64,000 bases of DNA from Arabidopsis thaliana (Eukaryota; Streptophyta; Magnoliopsida; Brassicales; Brassicaceae): contig NC_003074.8 in NCBI RefSeq assembly GCF_000001735.4, positions 22,947,261 to 23,011,260 on the forward strand, read 5' to 3'. Under the pieces are notes generated by a model. The model did not search any database and was not told the DNA's origin. It saw only the letters and a program-made list of their open reading frames with translations. The position numbers and the translations under genes are program-made. Each line of letters begins with the position of its first letter. The stretch's first letter is position 1. Positions 1 to 12,180 of the stretch are shown here, one piece after another.

Positions 1-3000
1 AAGGTGATCAATTAATAACACCCTACCACCAAATGTACTTTTCAAAATAAATCAATGCATATGTGATCATTGTATGTGTGTGTGTGAACCCTTAAGGTTA
101 AGAGATGAAGTCAAGTCAATGCTAAAACTATCAATTTACATGTCTTAAATTGTTATATGATAAGGCTCTTTCATTTCCAAGTAGTTGCACTTGTTCATCT
201 TAAAAAGAATTGTTTTTTAAAAACTAAATATCAGTTTGAGTCTGTCTAACTAGATTCTTTTCAATATATATATAAGATTCCGTTATAAAAGATCAAGACG
301 ACAACACATTAGTCGATTTGTTCTTAGAGACGCAATATTCTTGATGGCCATCACTGAGATGCAATAATCAAATTAAACTAAAGCCGAGAAAAGAACCAGT
401 ATACAAAGCAATCCTGAGAATAATGTGGACAACAAAAATCAATGCTCGAAAACGTATAAATTAAAGCCTTCGCTATCAGAATAAAAGCAATTCGGAATTA
501 GATACCAAAGGTAAGATTTTATAATCTACATGAAACTTTTCAAGACCCATATTGCTTTTAAATGAATTACTTTAAGTTATCTAATAAAATTTAATAAATA
601 GACGAAAGGGTTGGCTAGGGATAGAGAAAGGGTCCTAGACCCTGGGGGGCAAATGACAGTTGGAAAATGTTGTCGCCATTATCGCACCATCCATCCTTCA
701 ATTTTGTCATTATTATTATTATTGAATAAAATGGTCCGCCTTTTTTATTTCACCACTACCCTATTTGATTGCGACTTATCGTATCCATCCATATACAATC
801 AAATATATTGTTATTTCGCTTTTGCTTTCCTCTCCCATGATATGGTCGCGGTATATAACATTTGATACTAGATTTGATTAACACGGATGTACATGCATGT
901 CGCTTCTGTCCAAAATATATCATATATTACATTTAATTACTTAGAACAAAACAAAATGAGAAACCCTAAATCATTTGCCTTCAAAATATCGTTGTGTTGA
1001 TCCCCCACATGCACACCTCAATCGGTCACAAATAAATATAATAATCAATATCGTAGAGAGAAGAATATAAATCTATCTTCGGAAAATATCATTCTCTATT
1101 CCTATGCTCATTAATTTATTTCTTATCTTCCTCCGATTTAAGGAAGTAAAATAAGGGAGAGACTACCTAGTGGTGAAAAAAATAGATAGGGTTAGTTAGC
1201 AATGGTGTAGGTGGACGAAGGAAACATATAAAAAGAGCAAGTAGACATTAAAAAGAGTTAAGTGCAATGCAAAAGCTAATTGGGTTTAGTCTATTTATAA
1301 GTAGTGGTCCTTACCCTAAACTCTTCTTTTAATATCCCTACCTCACATATCTCAACACATACTCCTACCTCCACCATATTACTCTCCATCTCTTTTCTTT
1401 TTATGTTTTCAATTAAACCGCACGAATTCAGATATTTCTGAGTTGTACAATAATGTTTTAAGTTAGGGATCACATAGAATTTTTACAACTAAGTGAAATA
1501 TATCTCCTTCTAAAGTGTAACATCGTACGTATTGGAAAACAAATAGTTGAGGAAGAAGGAAGAAAGCGGATTCTCTTAATCTTAGTTTGCATTATCGTCT
1601 TCTCCATTAATGATATGTGTATATATGGCAAAGTTTTTGCATCTGAAGGTGCAAATTCAAATTCAAAACAAGAATGAAAAGGAAGATTTGTAGAATAATA
1701 ATACAAGTATATAGCTAGGTCCCGTGGCTACAAGGGTATATGCTTTGAAAAGGGCGACGCTACGACGTCCCCTTCCTAATTTCCTCCATTTCTATAAAAT
1801 TAAACATTTCATTTCTTCTCTTTTTCACCATTTTTCAGAATTTAGAAATAATTTGTTTCACTCGTCATTATTACTTTGCAGAGAAACACTAAAAGAAATC
1901 CCACTGGCCAGCCCGGATGGAGTAATATTTGGACCGATTAATTGTTGTGAATAATAACTTTAAATTTTTGGGGCGTTATCATGAAATAAAGAAAAGAAAG
2001 TGGGTGAGAACATATATTACACTACCATATATTATAAGTTAATACAAACAGTAAATATAGTTGATATATGTTTTTAATCTCTGATAAAGAACCATCAAAC
2101 CAAAAAAAGAACAGGTAATCGCCTGAAAGTTTTGTGACCACTCAATTATGTAATGTGAGATGAGAGTTTGGACCACATTGATCAATGTTCTTTCATGAGT
2201 TTCACCTACTCTTTAATTTTTTAAAATTCAAAAGAAAACATGAACTTTAACCTTTGTATTAAATCCAGCCTTAGTTAATTGAGAGTTATTTAGTTGATTA
2301 TTCTCCCTTAATTAAGCCGAAATTAGCCATAGAGACATGAATGATGCTTTGTCTCTTTCAGGACCACTCACCACGTACGTAAATAACGATAAGATTTAAC
2401 ATGAATTTACGTGAATTCTTTTAAAACAAGCTTATAGTTTTCATTGGAAGGGTCATGTGATTGCCACGTGTCTTGTTCTAGAACTACATGTGTATTTTGT
2501 AGTAATGTTTACGACGTGATGTCGGTCTAAATTATGAGCTGTACCCAAAACTAAATATGTATCGATTTCCGTTTGATTTTGAAAATTTTATAATCCTTCT
2601 AACAAAAACTATATATATATATAAATCTTCATCCCTATAACTCTAGATACTTTGGTCGGTCCACGAGAACTCCTCTACAATTTTTTTTTTTTTTTTCACG
2701 TGATATGATATTAAAGATGAAAGAATGGTTTATGTGAACGTATAAATCATTCTTTGAGCTTTCAGCTTCGTAATAATAAATTTAATATGATAATGAAAAC
2801 ATGTTTGTTCTTTCTGTATCCGTGTTTTAGATGTACTCATGTTATGTACAAATAATCGTGAATGTTTAGCTTCATAAAATAAAGCTAAGAATGACGAGAT
2901 TCGTTATAATAAGAAAACTATGAGTAGTTGAAAAAAAAGCACAAACAAATCAGCCCACCATTTCACAATCGCAGATGGTGATGAATCGCTTTCATCTAAT

Positions 3001-4320
3001 TTTATAAGTTCGAGGAAGCAGAGGACAATTCTCCGTAATACATAGACCTTATCTATTAGGCACAACAATAAAGAAAAAGAAGAAAAAAACGGAATCTAGC
3101 TAGGTCCGTAAATTGCAATCATGGTTTCCAAAAGAGATGGGTATGAGTTTAAGTCGTCAGGTCCTAACGTTTCTTTTCTAGTAAACTTGTTAGGTTCAAA
3201 CTTGAGAGCCAAAATGTACGTAGTATATGTGGACAATATAATGCTTTGATTGGGATAACAAAAATTAAAGTGGTTGTGAGTGTGATTAATATATATATCA
3301 TAGACCAAGATTATGAGTTATCCCAGATATACAATAACCTAAAATATTCTACAACAATTATTTGTAGATATGAATTCGATCTCTAACTTTGATCCATATA
3401 TGGCAAATCCTCTATTCACTCTACTACATCTACACTATTGGTGTTTAAATGAATTTTCACTTATTTGTTTGCAATTAATTAAAACAAGAGTGAATCTTTA
3501 ATGTAAAATAAGAGTGAAGGCAAACAAATAAAAGTCAACAGTAAAGACGAAAACTATAAAACGACATGTCATCTTGTCCTTGTAAAAGGAGATTGAGGCA
3601 ACCCATCCCAAAAAGCCTTACCACAGAGCTCAATAATTAGCATTTATTATTAACTGTTCATAAAAATCCAATAGTCTTCTTCTCTTTACTATTTCCGTAT
3701 AATTGCAAACAAAAAAACAAATCTCTATAGATATTCCTAAGCCCACGACATTTTCATACATTTCTCCTCATATCCCAACCATTTAGCCTTTATATTCTCA
3801 TCAATACAATTTTTGAAGGGTTGGCAAAAAAATAAAATCGCATATAACTACTGTTGTAATATTCCATCAAAAGGTAGAGATGGTATATTAAGTTAATATT
3901 TTGTTTCCTTTCTATATATATTTTCACTGATTATGACTATATATACTTTAGTCATCAAAAATTTCTCTTCCATCTTGAGAGTGGTTCGTATACAAGTAGA
4001 TTTTATTTTGTAAATCAAAATATATTAGGGAAAAGAAGAAAAGGGCCAAATAAATGTAAATGAATATGTCCATATAGAGAAAAATGAAACGAGGATGGTA
4101 GAAAAAGGACAAGAAGCTCACATGAACAGAACCAGATTGTTCATGGGCCCCCCTCTCACCTCTCTCTTCTTTCCTCTCGACCCATATCTCTATCAATCTT
4201 ATATTACATGAGCTCTCTCTCTCTCTCCTTCTCCTTCTCTCTTCTCCTTCCTTGTTCTTAGAGATTGATCCTAACTTGTTTTTCCTTTCTTGGAATTGAA
4301 GAGCTTCTTGTTCCATAAAC
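1..4320. other. Intergenic / far upstream region of NGA2
   Basis: No coding region can be supported here. The open frames are short, AT-biased and lack recognisable domains. The sequence holds a 14-15 base T run near 2682-2696, short AT repeats, and G-box cores (CACGTG) at 2465-2470 and 2697-2702. The last few hundred bases become pyrimidine rich (CT runs near 4212-4250), typical of a plant promoter or 5' leader. It is probably cis-regulatory DNA for NGA2, by position only. Confidence 0.5.
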
Positions 4321-4523
4321 AGTAGAGAGAGAAAGCTTCAAAGAGAGAATCGTGCTAATCAGTGAAGTTAGGCAAAAACCCACTTGCCATTTTTGTATAA
4401 TTAGGTCAATCTCATCCACCACCATACTCAATTCTCTTCCTTCTGAAATTAGGGTTTTTTTTATCTCCTCCTCTCTCTTTCTTGTCTACCAAAAAAGGTT
4501 TTATCGAATTACTCTCAAATCGT

Positions 4524-4547
4524 ATGGTGAGGAAGTCAAAATCTTGA
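4524..4547 (+). other. Short upstream ORF in the NGA2 leader (7 codons)
   Basis: An ATG at 4524 opens a 7-codon frame ending in TGA at 4547, 21 bases before the NGA2 start. It is out of frame with the main protein. If the transcript starts upstream, as the CT-rich leader suggests, scanning ribosomes would meet this ATG first. No conservation can be judged from here. Confidence 0.4.
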
Positions 4548-4568
4548 GAGATCTGAGATTGTAAGAAG

Positions 4569-5468
4569 ATGAATCAAGAAGATAAAGAGAAGCCTATTGA
4601 AGAAGCTTCTTCATCAATGGAGAGAGAACACATGTTCGACAAAGTAGTAACACCAAGCGACGTTGGCAAACTAAACCGACTCGTGATCCCTAAGCAACAC
4701 GCAGAGAGATACTTCCCATTAGATAACTCCACAACAAACGACAGCAACAAAGGTTTGCTTCTAAACTTCGAAGATCGAAGTGGAAACTCATGGAGGTTCC
4801 GTTACTCTTACTGGAACAGTAGTCAAAGCTATGTCATGACTAAAGGTTGGAGCCGTTTTGTCAAAGACAAGAAGCTTGATGCTGGAGACATCGTTTCTTT
4901 TCAGAGAGATTCTTGTAATAAAGACAAGCTTTACATCGATTGGAGGAGACGACCTAAGATTCCCGATCATCATCATCAGCAATTCGCCGGAGCTATGTTC
5001 CCTAGGTTTTACACTTTTCCTCATCCTCAGATGCCGACAAATTACGAAACTCACAACCTTTATCATCGATTTCATCAACGAGATCTAGGAATTGGATACT
5101 ATGTGAGGTCAATGGAGAGGAGTCATCCAACGGCTGTGATTGAATCTGTGCCGGTGATGATGCAAAGGAGAGCACAAGTGGCTTCAATGGCTTCGAGAGG
5201 AGAGAAGCGGTTAAGGCTGTTTGGTGTAGATATGGAGTGCGGAGGAGGAGGAGGGAGTGTGAATAGTACGGAGGAAGAGTCGTCGTCTTCCGGTGGTAGT
5301 ATACCACGTGGCAGAGTTTCTATGGTTGGTGCTGGTTCTCTCCTCCAGTTGAGGTTAGTGAGCAGTGATGATGAGTCTTTAGTAGCAATGGAAGCTGCAA
5401 GTCTTGAGGATCATCACTTCTTTACAAAGAAAGGAAAACCTTCTTTGTCTTTTGATTTGGATAGGTGA
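4569..5468 (+). CDS. NGA2: NGATHA2, B3-domain transcription factor
   Basis: Single-exon gene for a 299-aa nuclear DNA-binding protein of the RAV/NGATHA B3 family. NGA1-4 act redundantly in gynoecium apical development (style and stigma) and in limiting lateral organ growth. The B3 domain covers about residues 22-126: it opens with [20 protein letters not shown] and includes the [15 protein letters not shown] core and a GDIVSFQR segment. The AP2 domain of true RAV proteins is absent, as expected for NGATHA. A C-terminal RLFGV motif (about 216-220) is the RAV/NGA-type repression motif. A Gly run (225-229) and Ser-rich acidic stretch follow. The start is the first ATG that keeps the conserved acidic N-terminus. 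Assignment as NGA2 rather than a paralogue rests on gene order and my memory of the sequence. Confidence 0.93.
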   Translation: MNQEDKEKPIEEASSSMEREHMFDKVVTPSDVGKLNRLVIPKQHAERYFPLDNSTTNDSNKGLLLNFEDRSGNSWRFRYSYWNSSQSYVMTKGWSRFVKDKKLDAGDIVSFQRDSCNKDKLYIDWRRRPKIPDHHHQQFAGAMFPRFYTFPHPQMPTNYETHNLYHRFHQRDLGIGYYVRSMERSHPTAVIESVPVMMQRRAQVASMASRGEKRLRLFGVDMECGGGGGSVNSTEEESSSSGGSIPRGRVSMVGAGSLLQLRLVSSDDESLVAMEAASLEDHHFFTKKGKPSLSFDLDR

Positions 5469-6028
5469 TGATTATCATGAGATTAATCACTATTTAAAAA
5501 TGCATATATATGATAATTTATACCATATATTATATATGACACAAAGATGTCTTTCAAGATTTAATGATATTATCAAGAAATAACATGTTTTAAAGATTCC
5601 ATGTTGGTTGGTTTTAACAAAGTCTTTTGTTTTGGTTCCTGATTTTGTTCTTCCAAAAAGCTTTTTCCTTAATGAGTCTCTTATTTAGCTTTGGTTTGGT
5701 CGGTGTTATACAGAACAGAACTTTGGATAGCTAGGGATCAGTGTAAAACTTAAAAACCCATGTCCCTCTAGTCAGAAACTAATCAGAAGATATGGGCTGT
5801 CTTATAAAAGTGAAATGTGTATGTAACATGTGATTGCAGCATTGTGTATAAAATGACATTAAATGGTTATCAAACTTTTTTACTTTGTTTAGTTTATTTG
5901 ATATGGCTGCTGTCCTGTTACTGCTGCATTTTTCTGAAGCTGTTTCTGCTGCTTAATTAGTCAAGCAGATTTTGCAGCTTGCAGGAGATGGGCAGAGACA
6001 AAAATGGATACACTTTTTATTTTTCATT

Positions 6029-6053
6029 TATATATATATATATATATATATAT
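6029..6053. repeat. TA dinucleotide microsatellite
   Basis: About 12 uninterrupted TA units, followed by T-rich tracts, in the 3' flank of NGA2. A likely length-polymorphic site between accessions. Confidence 0.85.
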
Positions 6054-7278
6054 TATATCTGAATTTTTTTTTATTTTTTTTAAAAAATATAAAGAAGAGC
6101 TTTTTCATCTATGTAAGATTGAAAAGGTATGATCTGTTTTTACAGATATTGCTGATGCATTGATTGTTTACAGAAGTAAATGAAATTTATATAAATTTAT
6201 TTTCTGTTAACAAACTGATTTCTGTCTGGACCATTTTACAACTCACACACATATATATATACAGGCAGGGATTGTTAATGTTAGGTCTTGTTCGGTGTGA
6301 CTATGCGTGTGATCAATTACTGTAATTGCATTCTCTTGGTAACATTCAAGAGTTTTAGACGAAGTAATAACTCAACTAGCTACTAATACATATATATGTG
6401 ATGAAATTATAGATTATATATACTAATTTTGATATCATATAGTGTATATGTGTGTTTTCATGATTTGTGGATATATCTAGTCACAAACGTCCATTAGTCT
6501 ATATATTTCGTCATTATATCTAGGGCTTATAGTTGGTTCCAGATGAGTTAAAAAGATATCTTTCTAGGTCTAGATTTGTTGAGCCTTACTGTTTTTGGTA
6601 GAATGTCACAATAAAATTAAACATTCAAACTTTTCACGAATGATATTACACAATACAAGAAACTATAGCCTTTTGGAAAGGTTGAAATAAATTTTAGGTT
6701 TTTTAACAGTATTTGTTTATCATATATAAGTTTTTTTTAGCAAACTCAAAAGTAAGCCTATGTAAGATGAGTATTGGGCAGTTACAATATTTACAGAAAA
6801 GTATTGTCTAAAATGTACATTATAAACTATAAAGAAGACATTGTTTTCACCATAATTATTCTTTGGTTTTAGTTTAGGAGTATTTGATGTATATCTAGTT
6901 ATCTACATGTGTGCATGTGTATATATACGATTTGCTATTTTTGTGAGGAATCTTAACTTGAAAAAGGGATAGAAATCTATAGATTTATAACATTTATAGT
7001 TCGTTAAACTAAGCAAAAGCAGGAGCATGTCAGCTAAAGTATTTGCCTATACATACCATAGCTGTGAAAAAGGCCATCGAAATCAGCGAGGGCTATATAC
7101 CTATAGATTACATTATGTAATCATATAATTGCCTATATATGTGATGAGCATATGAGATATTAGACCTGAGCTACGAATAATAATGATGATTTATATGAGC
7201 TACGTATCCCTCCAAAAAAATAAAATAAGAGAAAAATTAAATCGATCTAAAAGTTAATTTAAAATTCTTATGTTATAC

Positions 7279-7507
7279 TTTCTTCTGTTTTATGAAGTCT
7301 GATGTTTTGAATTTTATTTTTGTTCCATGAAGATTAATGTTGTAGGTTAATATTATTATTATTTTTATTAATAATTAATAGAAAGAAGAAAGAAGTAGAA
7401 CATATATTATTAAATTAATAGAAAACTAATAAAAATAATATAAAAACTATTGTTTTTAATTTGTGCGAAAAACTCAAAACATCATTGTTTTAGGAACAGA
7501 GGGAACA
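7279..7507. mobile_element. MITE-like inverted-repeat element (about 230 bp)
   Basis: The left end (from 7279, containing TCTTCTGTTTTATGAAG and TGATGTTTTGAATTTT) and the reverse complement of the right end (to 7507, containing TTTGAGTTTT and the end CCCTCTGTTCCT) form an imperfect terminal inverted repeat of about 40 bp. The interior is AT-rich and non-coding. Elements with 'CTCTGTTT...GATGTTTTGA' ends are abundant non-autonomous DNA transposons in Arabidopsis. I could not fix the exact ends or see a clean target-site duplication, so the superfamily is left open. Confidence 0.6.
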
Positions 7508-9083
7508 CTTAATTTGGTGAGCAAACATGGGCATTGCAATTTTCCTTAAAATCCAATCTTTTGTATCCATGACTAAAATCATTTAAAATGAAAAACTATT
7601 TGGACCAACGAATGTTAAAAAATCATTTCAAAAACGGTAACATACTTGTTTTAGCCATGAAGTCTCGAAGACTCTTAACTATTCATTAGACGTTTGAAAT
7701 CTCAAACTTATGTTGATCAGGCCACTTTGATCATACCGTTTCTCAAAAATAACTCCTATTTAGCTATTGTAATGACCGTCAAATAAAAACGGTGCTGTTT
7801 TTAATAAACTCATAGTTCTCAATTAAAAAGACAAAACTATCAGTATAGTCCCAGAAGCGATTTCTCTTTCGTCGACAATTTCTCCCATATGTTCTTCGCC
7901 CGCCATCACTTCCACTGTTCCACAGGGTCATGGTCATCGTCGTCCTTTAGCACCATGTCTGAGCTGAGCATCACTTCCACATTTTAGTTAAAGATTTATA
8001 CTTCTAATCAAACTGACACAGATTAGATTTAAACAGTTTGTGTGAATAGATTAGGCATTTTGCAGTAAAAAAAAAAAAAAAAAAAGATTAGGCATTTGCG
8101 TGAATTGTGATGAATACAATAGGCATTTGTGCGAAGAATTGAATTGTTATTATTAAATTTTTGGTTAATTTGGTGCATTAAATTAATTAAATGGTGGCAA
8201 TAAGGCCATAAGAGTTTAAGCCCATTTAACATAAAACACCCATTACAGAATATAATTTGAACCCATAAGTTAAGAAGCCTACGATTGGTAGTAGTAGCCC
8301 ATTGTTCCAAGCGTTATTAACGAGAACCAAAATTTTCAGTTATATCCAAGATCAAGGCTTTGTTTTAAAGTTTCATACCACTATGTCTAAACCCTGGATT
8401 AATTTCTCGTAACACTACGTCCACAAGGTTTTGTGTACTCATCGTAACCGATATGGCTAGATTCACTTTCATTGCTTGTTTATCTTCTTCTCTTGCATTG
8501 ACTTTTATCATTGATTCGTAACCGACATGGCTCGATTGAACCAAAAGCCGATTATGACAAATGAGTTTCCAGACTAGAGAATCTATTGAAACATTTAGAC
8601 CTAAAGCAGAAATAGAGCTGACCAAGTATTCAAAACAACTGTATCTAAAGCAGAAAGATCATATTTGGAGACATATGGTTGTAGTTAGAGAAGGAAAGGA
8701 TTCAAATTTGTATAGAATATTCTTGTAGTTGACGGATCATGTCTAAAAGTTGAAACCTTTATATGCTCAATCTCCATGGATAAGTTCTCAAACCACTACT
8801 ACCAAATGACAGATCCATCAAGTATCTTTTACTTGAGAACAAACCAAACGAAGAAGAGATCCAAAGACTCGCCCTTTTAACAAAACCAAAATGAATTTGA
8901 TAGTGTTGAAGTAATAAGCATTTTGTCCGATCAAATCTTCATTATTAGAATGAACTGCAACAGAATCTATTACATATATATAGCACACAAAGCAAAACAA
9001 TACTCAACTATACACATACAACAAACTCAGGACGTGTGATCTATCTAATTCCTTGTCTAATTCCACCACTAACTCTCTAGAGA

Positions 9084-9437
9084 TCAGAAACCACCAACGA
9101 GAAGAGAGAGTCCGAGCAAGAAGAGCCAAACAATATGAATCAATAACAAAGCTTGTCCAGGAACAGAAGCACTTCCTGCATTACCTGTGTCACAAGCTCC
9201 TTTTTTGACTACGCGAGCGCCATGGCAAGCTGCGTCGGGACAACCGCACCAGTACGTGACTCCATCGGTTCCACAAACCGGATCCGCCCGGAAACAGTTG
9301 ATTGTGCATCCACCCCGATCCTTAACCCGAGGGCATACGTCACCGCGGGATTTATCTGGGAAATCATCCGCAGCTTGTAAACCGATCAAGCAGAGAACTA
9401 AGAAAAGGAAACGAATGCTCAGTGTTAACGACGGCAT
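9084..9437 (-). CDS. KPI-1: Secreted Kazal-type serine protease inhibitor
   Basis: Single-exon, 117-aa protein starting at the ATG at 9437. The in-frame GTG just upstream is not the likely start. Residues 1-22 are a hydrophobic signal peptide ending near AADD. The mature part is a short Cys-rich Kazal-like domain with CGTDGVTYWCGC (about 55-66) and eight cysteines near residues 35, 44, 48, 55, 64, 66, 71 and 82, so more than the classic six. The C-terminus (about 95-117) is a second strongly hydrophobic stretch after a small-residue segment (GNAGSA), which fits GPI anchoring or a membrane tail. Family role: inhibition of extracellular serine proteases, with defence roles reported for Arabidopsis KPIs. 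Its signal-peptide DNA closely resembles the start of the downstream OMTF3 gene (see findings). Confidence 0.9.
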   Translation of the reverse strand: MPSLTLSIRFLFLVLCLIGLQAADDFPDKSRGDVCPRVKDRGGCTINCFRADPVCGTDGVTYWCGCPDAACHGARVVKKGACDTGNAGSASVPGQALLLIHIVWLFLLGLSLLVGGF

Positions 9438-10057
9438 CACGTGAATTGTTGATGACGAGAGACAGATTTCTAAAACCCAGAAATCTAATCCTTCAGAAGA
9501 ACCCTAGAGATTCGTGGCGGATGGAGAGGAGGTTTCTAATTTTGCGTTCAAAGAATGATTGAAACCCTAATTTCATGAGATTTGGGGATTTTCTCAGAGA
9601 GAGTTTGCGTAACCGTGTTGTTTGAATTGGTGGTACAGCTGGTTCACGCACCGAGTAAAGCAAACCACAGAAACTACGCGCAGTTATTTGTTTAAACCAT
9701 CAAACGTCATGTCGTTCATACTTAAACAACTAAACGTCATGTCGTGTATTTCTACGGCGTATTGATGCATGTTCAGCAAACCTGGGTTTTTGGTTTATCA
9801 ATTTTTTTTTTATTGGGTCGTAAGACGATTTTATAAAAGGCCTCAAACGGACATAGAAAACAGTACATATCAAAGCCCAATAGGCCCACACATTGGTTTA
9901 TCAATTATTCAACTTATTTTTGACTGAAAAGGGAAAAGTTGATGAGTCTTTAGTGTTTGTGAGACTGGATATCTTGGCTTCATCAATCCTTTTATGTTTA
10001 AAGACTTCTTCTATCTTGAAACAGGTTCACTGCGAGCTGAGTGGTTTTTACGGATGA
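9438..10057. other. Intergenic: Kazal 5' flank and OMTF3 3' flank
   Basis: The 9438-9700 part is the Kazal promoter and leader, with a G-box core at 9438-9443 next to the start codon. The 9950-10057 part is the OMTF3 3' end. It resembles the region just downstream of the sister gene (about 12040-12180, sharing 'atcttggcttcat', 'cctttatgttta' and 'caggttcactg' blocks), so the tandem duplication included 3' flanking DNA. Confidence 0.55.
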
Positions 10058-11650
10058 TTACCTCTTGCGGCATATGGTCATACCATCGCCGATTGATACC
10101 TTATGAGCAAAAGAAAGGCGGAAAAAAATCAATTATGAGCTTGGAAGAGCTTTTTGTGTTTAGGAAGAGGGAGTGATAGAATCCAAAAAACTCACCATAC
10201 TAATGCTTACACGTTGATCATCCATTAATTTTTTGTTGAAATTTCTTAGGCTGATGGTCCTCTCATCATTCACCTGTTGAATTTATCGATATGAAATTAT
10301 GGTCATTCGATAAGCTTTTTAGAGCATGATTGTTCGTAAGATACATACCGTAGAATCCGCAACCCATCCATGCCAAAGAACATTATCAATCACAATGACT
10401 CCACCAACCCTGACCTGCAACAGTAGATATAACAGCTAAAGCTAAACTTGACCCTTATGGCAAGAAGACTAGCATAACTATGATCTTGGTCTTACGAGTC
10501 GAAGTAGCGATTCGAAGTACTCCTGATACATCGCCTTATCAGCATCAAGAAATGCAAAATCATAGCTGCAAATAAGTAAAGCTTGAAATGGGTCGAATCA
10601 TTTCAGCAATTATATGAAAGAGGCTTACTGTGTATTTACCTGGACTCTTCACCGTTCTGAATCATAGACATCAAAGATTCTGCTGCAAGACCATGTTTCA
10701 CAGTGACCTAAGTAGAGTAAACAAATCAAAGAATCAACCAGTTGTTTGTAATGAGATCAACAATATTGAGAAACTATTTTACAAGCATGGCTAAGACTTC
10801 AGTCTCACCTTGTGAGACACTCCGGCAAGCTCGTAGTACCTCTTAGCAACTTCAAGAGCGTTAGCATCTTTATCACAGGCAACAAGACGCCCTGATTCTG
10901 GTAGAACCAACGCCACAGCCAGTGATGAATATCCCTGTCAAAAACACGAGCTCGTTATCATTGTCAAACGAAATCGAAGCCGACATATATAACAATACTC
11001 AGGAAACTCAAAAGGAAAAAAAGATTAAACACCGTGTAAACTCCAACTTCAATACATCGTTTAGCTCCAAGAATCTCTACAAGCATTGCAAGCAATTGCG
11101 CTTGATCAGGTGACACCTACAACCAAAATCAAATGTAATTTCCCATAAAGTTATCTTGACAGTGACAAGAACTAGCATCATAAACCAGAGCTCATCAACA
11201 AGCTGAAAACAGTAAAAGAACCTGAATTTGACTAATGGCAGTTTCTTCTCGAAGTTGCTTCAAAATCTAAAAGATAAATCAAGTCACAAGTAAGATCACT
11301 GTAAATCTGATTAAGTGGAAGACGAAAAAAAGCAAAGCAGAGGAAGAGTTAAACACCTCATGCTCACGAACGTTGTTGAGGACATAGTCATAAAGGCGAG
11401 GAGTGAGACTGATAACCATTTTGTTACCGTACTTCTCGTCGTCAGCCATAACTAAAGGACTCGCCTCCGTCGGGCAGTTTCCGACGACAGAGTCTGTCGG
11501 CCGGTTAAGACGAATATCGGGGGTTCTAAGATCAGAACCACCGGAGCAGACGTCCCGACCGGATTTATGTTGGAGATCATCGGCAGCTAGTGAACCGATC
11601 AAGCAGAAAACCAACAAAAGGAAAAGAAAGCTCGTTGAAAACGTCGTCAT
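10058..11650 (-). CDS. OMTF3: CCoAOMT-like O-methyltransferase with a signal peptide (OMTF3)
   Basis: Nine exons on the minus strand (ascending: 10058-10099, 10196-10273, 10349-10414, 10496-10565, 10640-10707, 10809-10934, 11033-11116, 11222-11266, 11357-11650) give 290 aa. It is a class I SAM-dependent methyltransferase of the caffeoyl-CoA type. Motif I is RCIEVGVYTGYSSLAVAL, encoded by the 11033-11116 and 10809-10934 exons. FLDADK and VIDNVLWHG carry the metal-binding Asp and Asn residues expected of cation-dependent OMTs. The substrate is unknown. The first 23 or so residues are a hydrophobic signal peptide (FLFLLLVFCLIGSLAADD) nearly matching that of the Kazal protein 2 kb away. The tandem sister gene instead has a transit-peptide-like start. 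Secretion or ER targeting is therefore inferred, which is odd for a SAM enzyme. Confidence 0.9.
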
Positions 11651-12180
11651 CGCGTGGAATCAATAGAGTTGATGATTAGAGTGGGAATACAAATTCTTAT
11701 AAGCAATTATTGATAACATGTGAGTGGTGATTGGTGAGGACTTCGGCTCTATGCTCAGAGAATATGATTTAAATAATAGGCGGTGGCTTTTGAAAAGTTG
11801 CAACGTCTTATTCTACACAAATTTTATCTTAAAAGTAATTAAAAAAATACTATAGTAGAAACAACAATGAGAAATTAAGCTGTGAGCTTTGTTAGGACTT
11901 TGGGACCCTTTTCAGAAATTAAGATGATCACAAAAGCTTAATCAAAACTCTATTTCCACTAATCAGAAAGAGTTAAACAATTTGACAAAAGTACATGCGT
12001 TAGTGGTTACCATCCCAAGTAGATGAGTCTTCGAAGTGTTTGTGAGAATGGATTCAGAACAAAAGAAATGATTCCCTATCCTGAAACATGTATATCTTGG
12101 CTTCATGGAGATCCTTTCATGTTTAAAAGACTTCTCTCTTGGATCAGGTTCACTGTGACCCAATTGGTTTTTCCTGATGA
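11651..12180. other. Intergenic between the two OMT genes
   Basis: Holds the OMTF3 promoter and the 3' flank of the sister gene. Open frames on both strands at 11963-12226 are antisense or flanking remnants of the duplicated 3' region rather than genes. Confidence 0.5.

Larger units (their letters stand above)
5469..9083. other. Intergenic region between NGA2 and the Kazal gene
   Basis: The first few hundred bases are likely NGA2 3' UTR. The rest is AT-rich and holds a TA microsatellite (6029-6053), a small inverted-repeat element (7279-7507) and an A run near 8066-8085. A GC-richer patch at about 7850-7980 resembles a decayed promoter or gene start but has no sustained reading frame. Open frames on the minus strand at 8029-8625 have no recognisable domain. 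I see no gene. Confidence 0.5.

Noticed and set aside
611..865. 84-aa open frame on the plus strand
   Set aside because: No domain, composition follows the local AT bias, no splice or promoter context.
4352..4564. 70-aa frame directly upstream of NGA2
   Set aside because: It has no ATG at its start and is leader sequence; only the 7-codon ATG frame at 4524 is noted.
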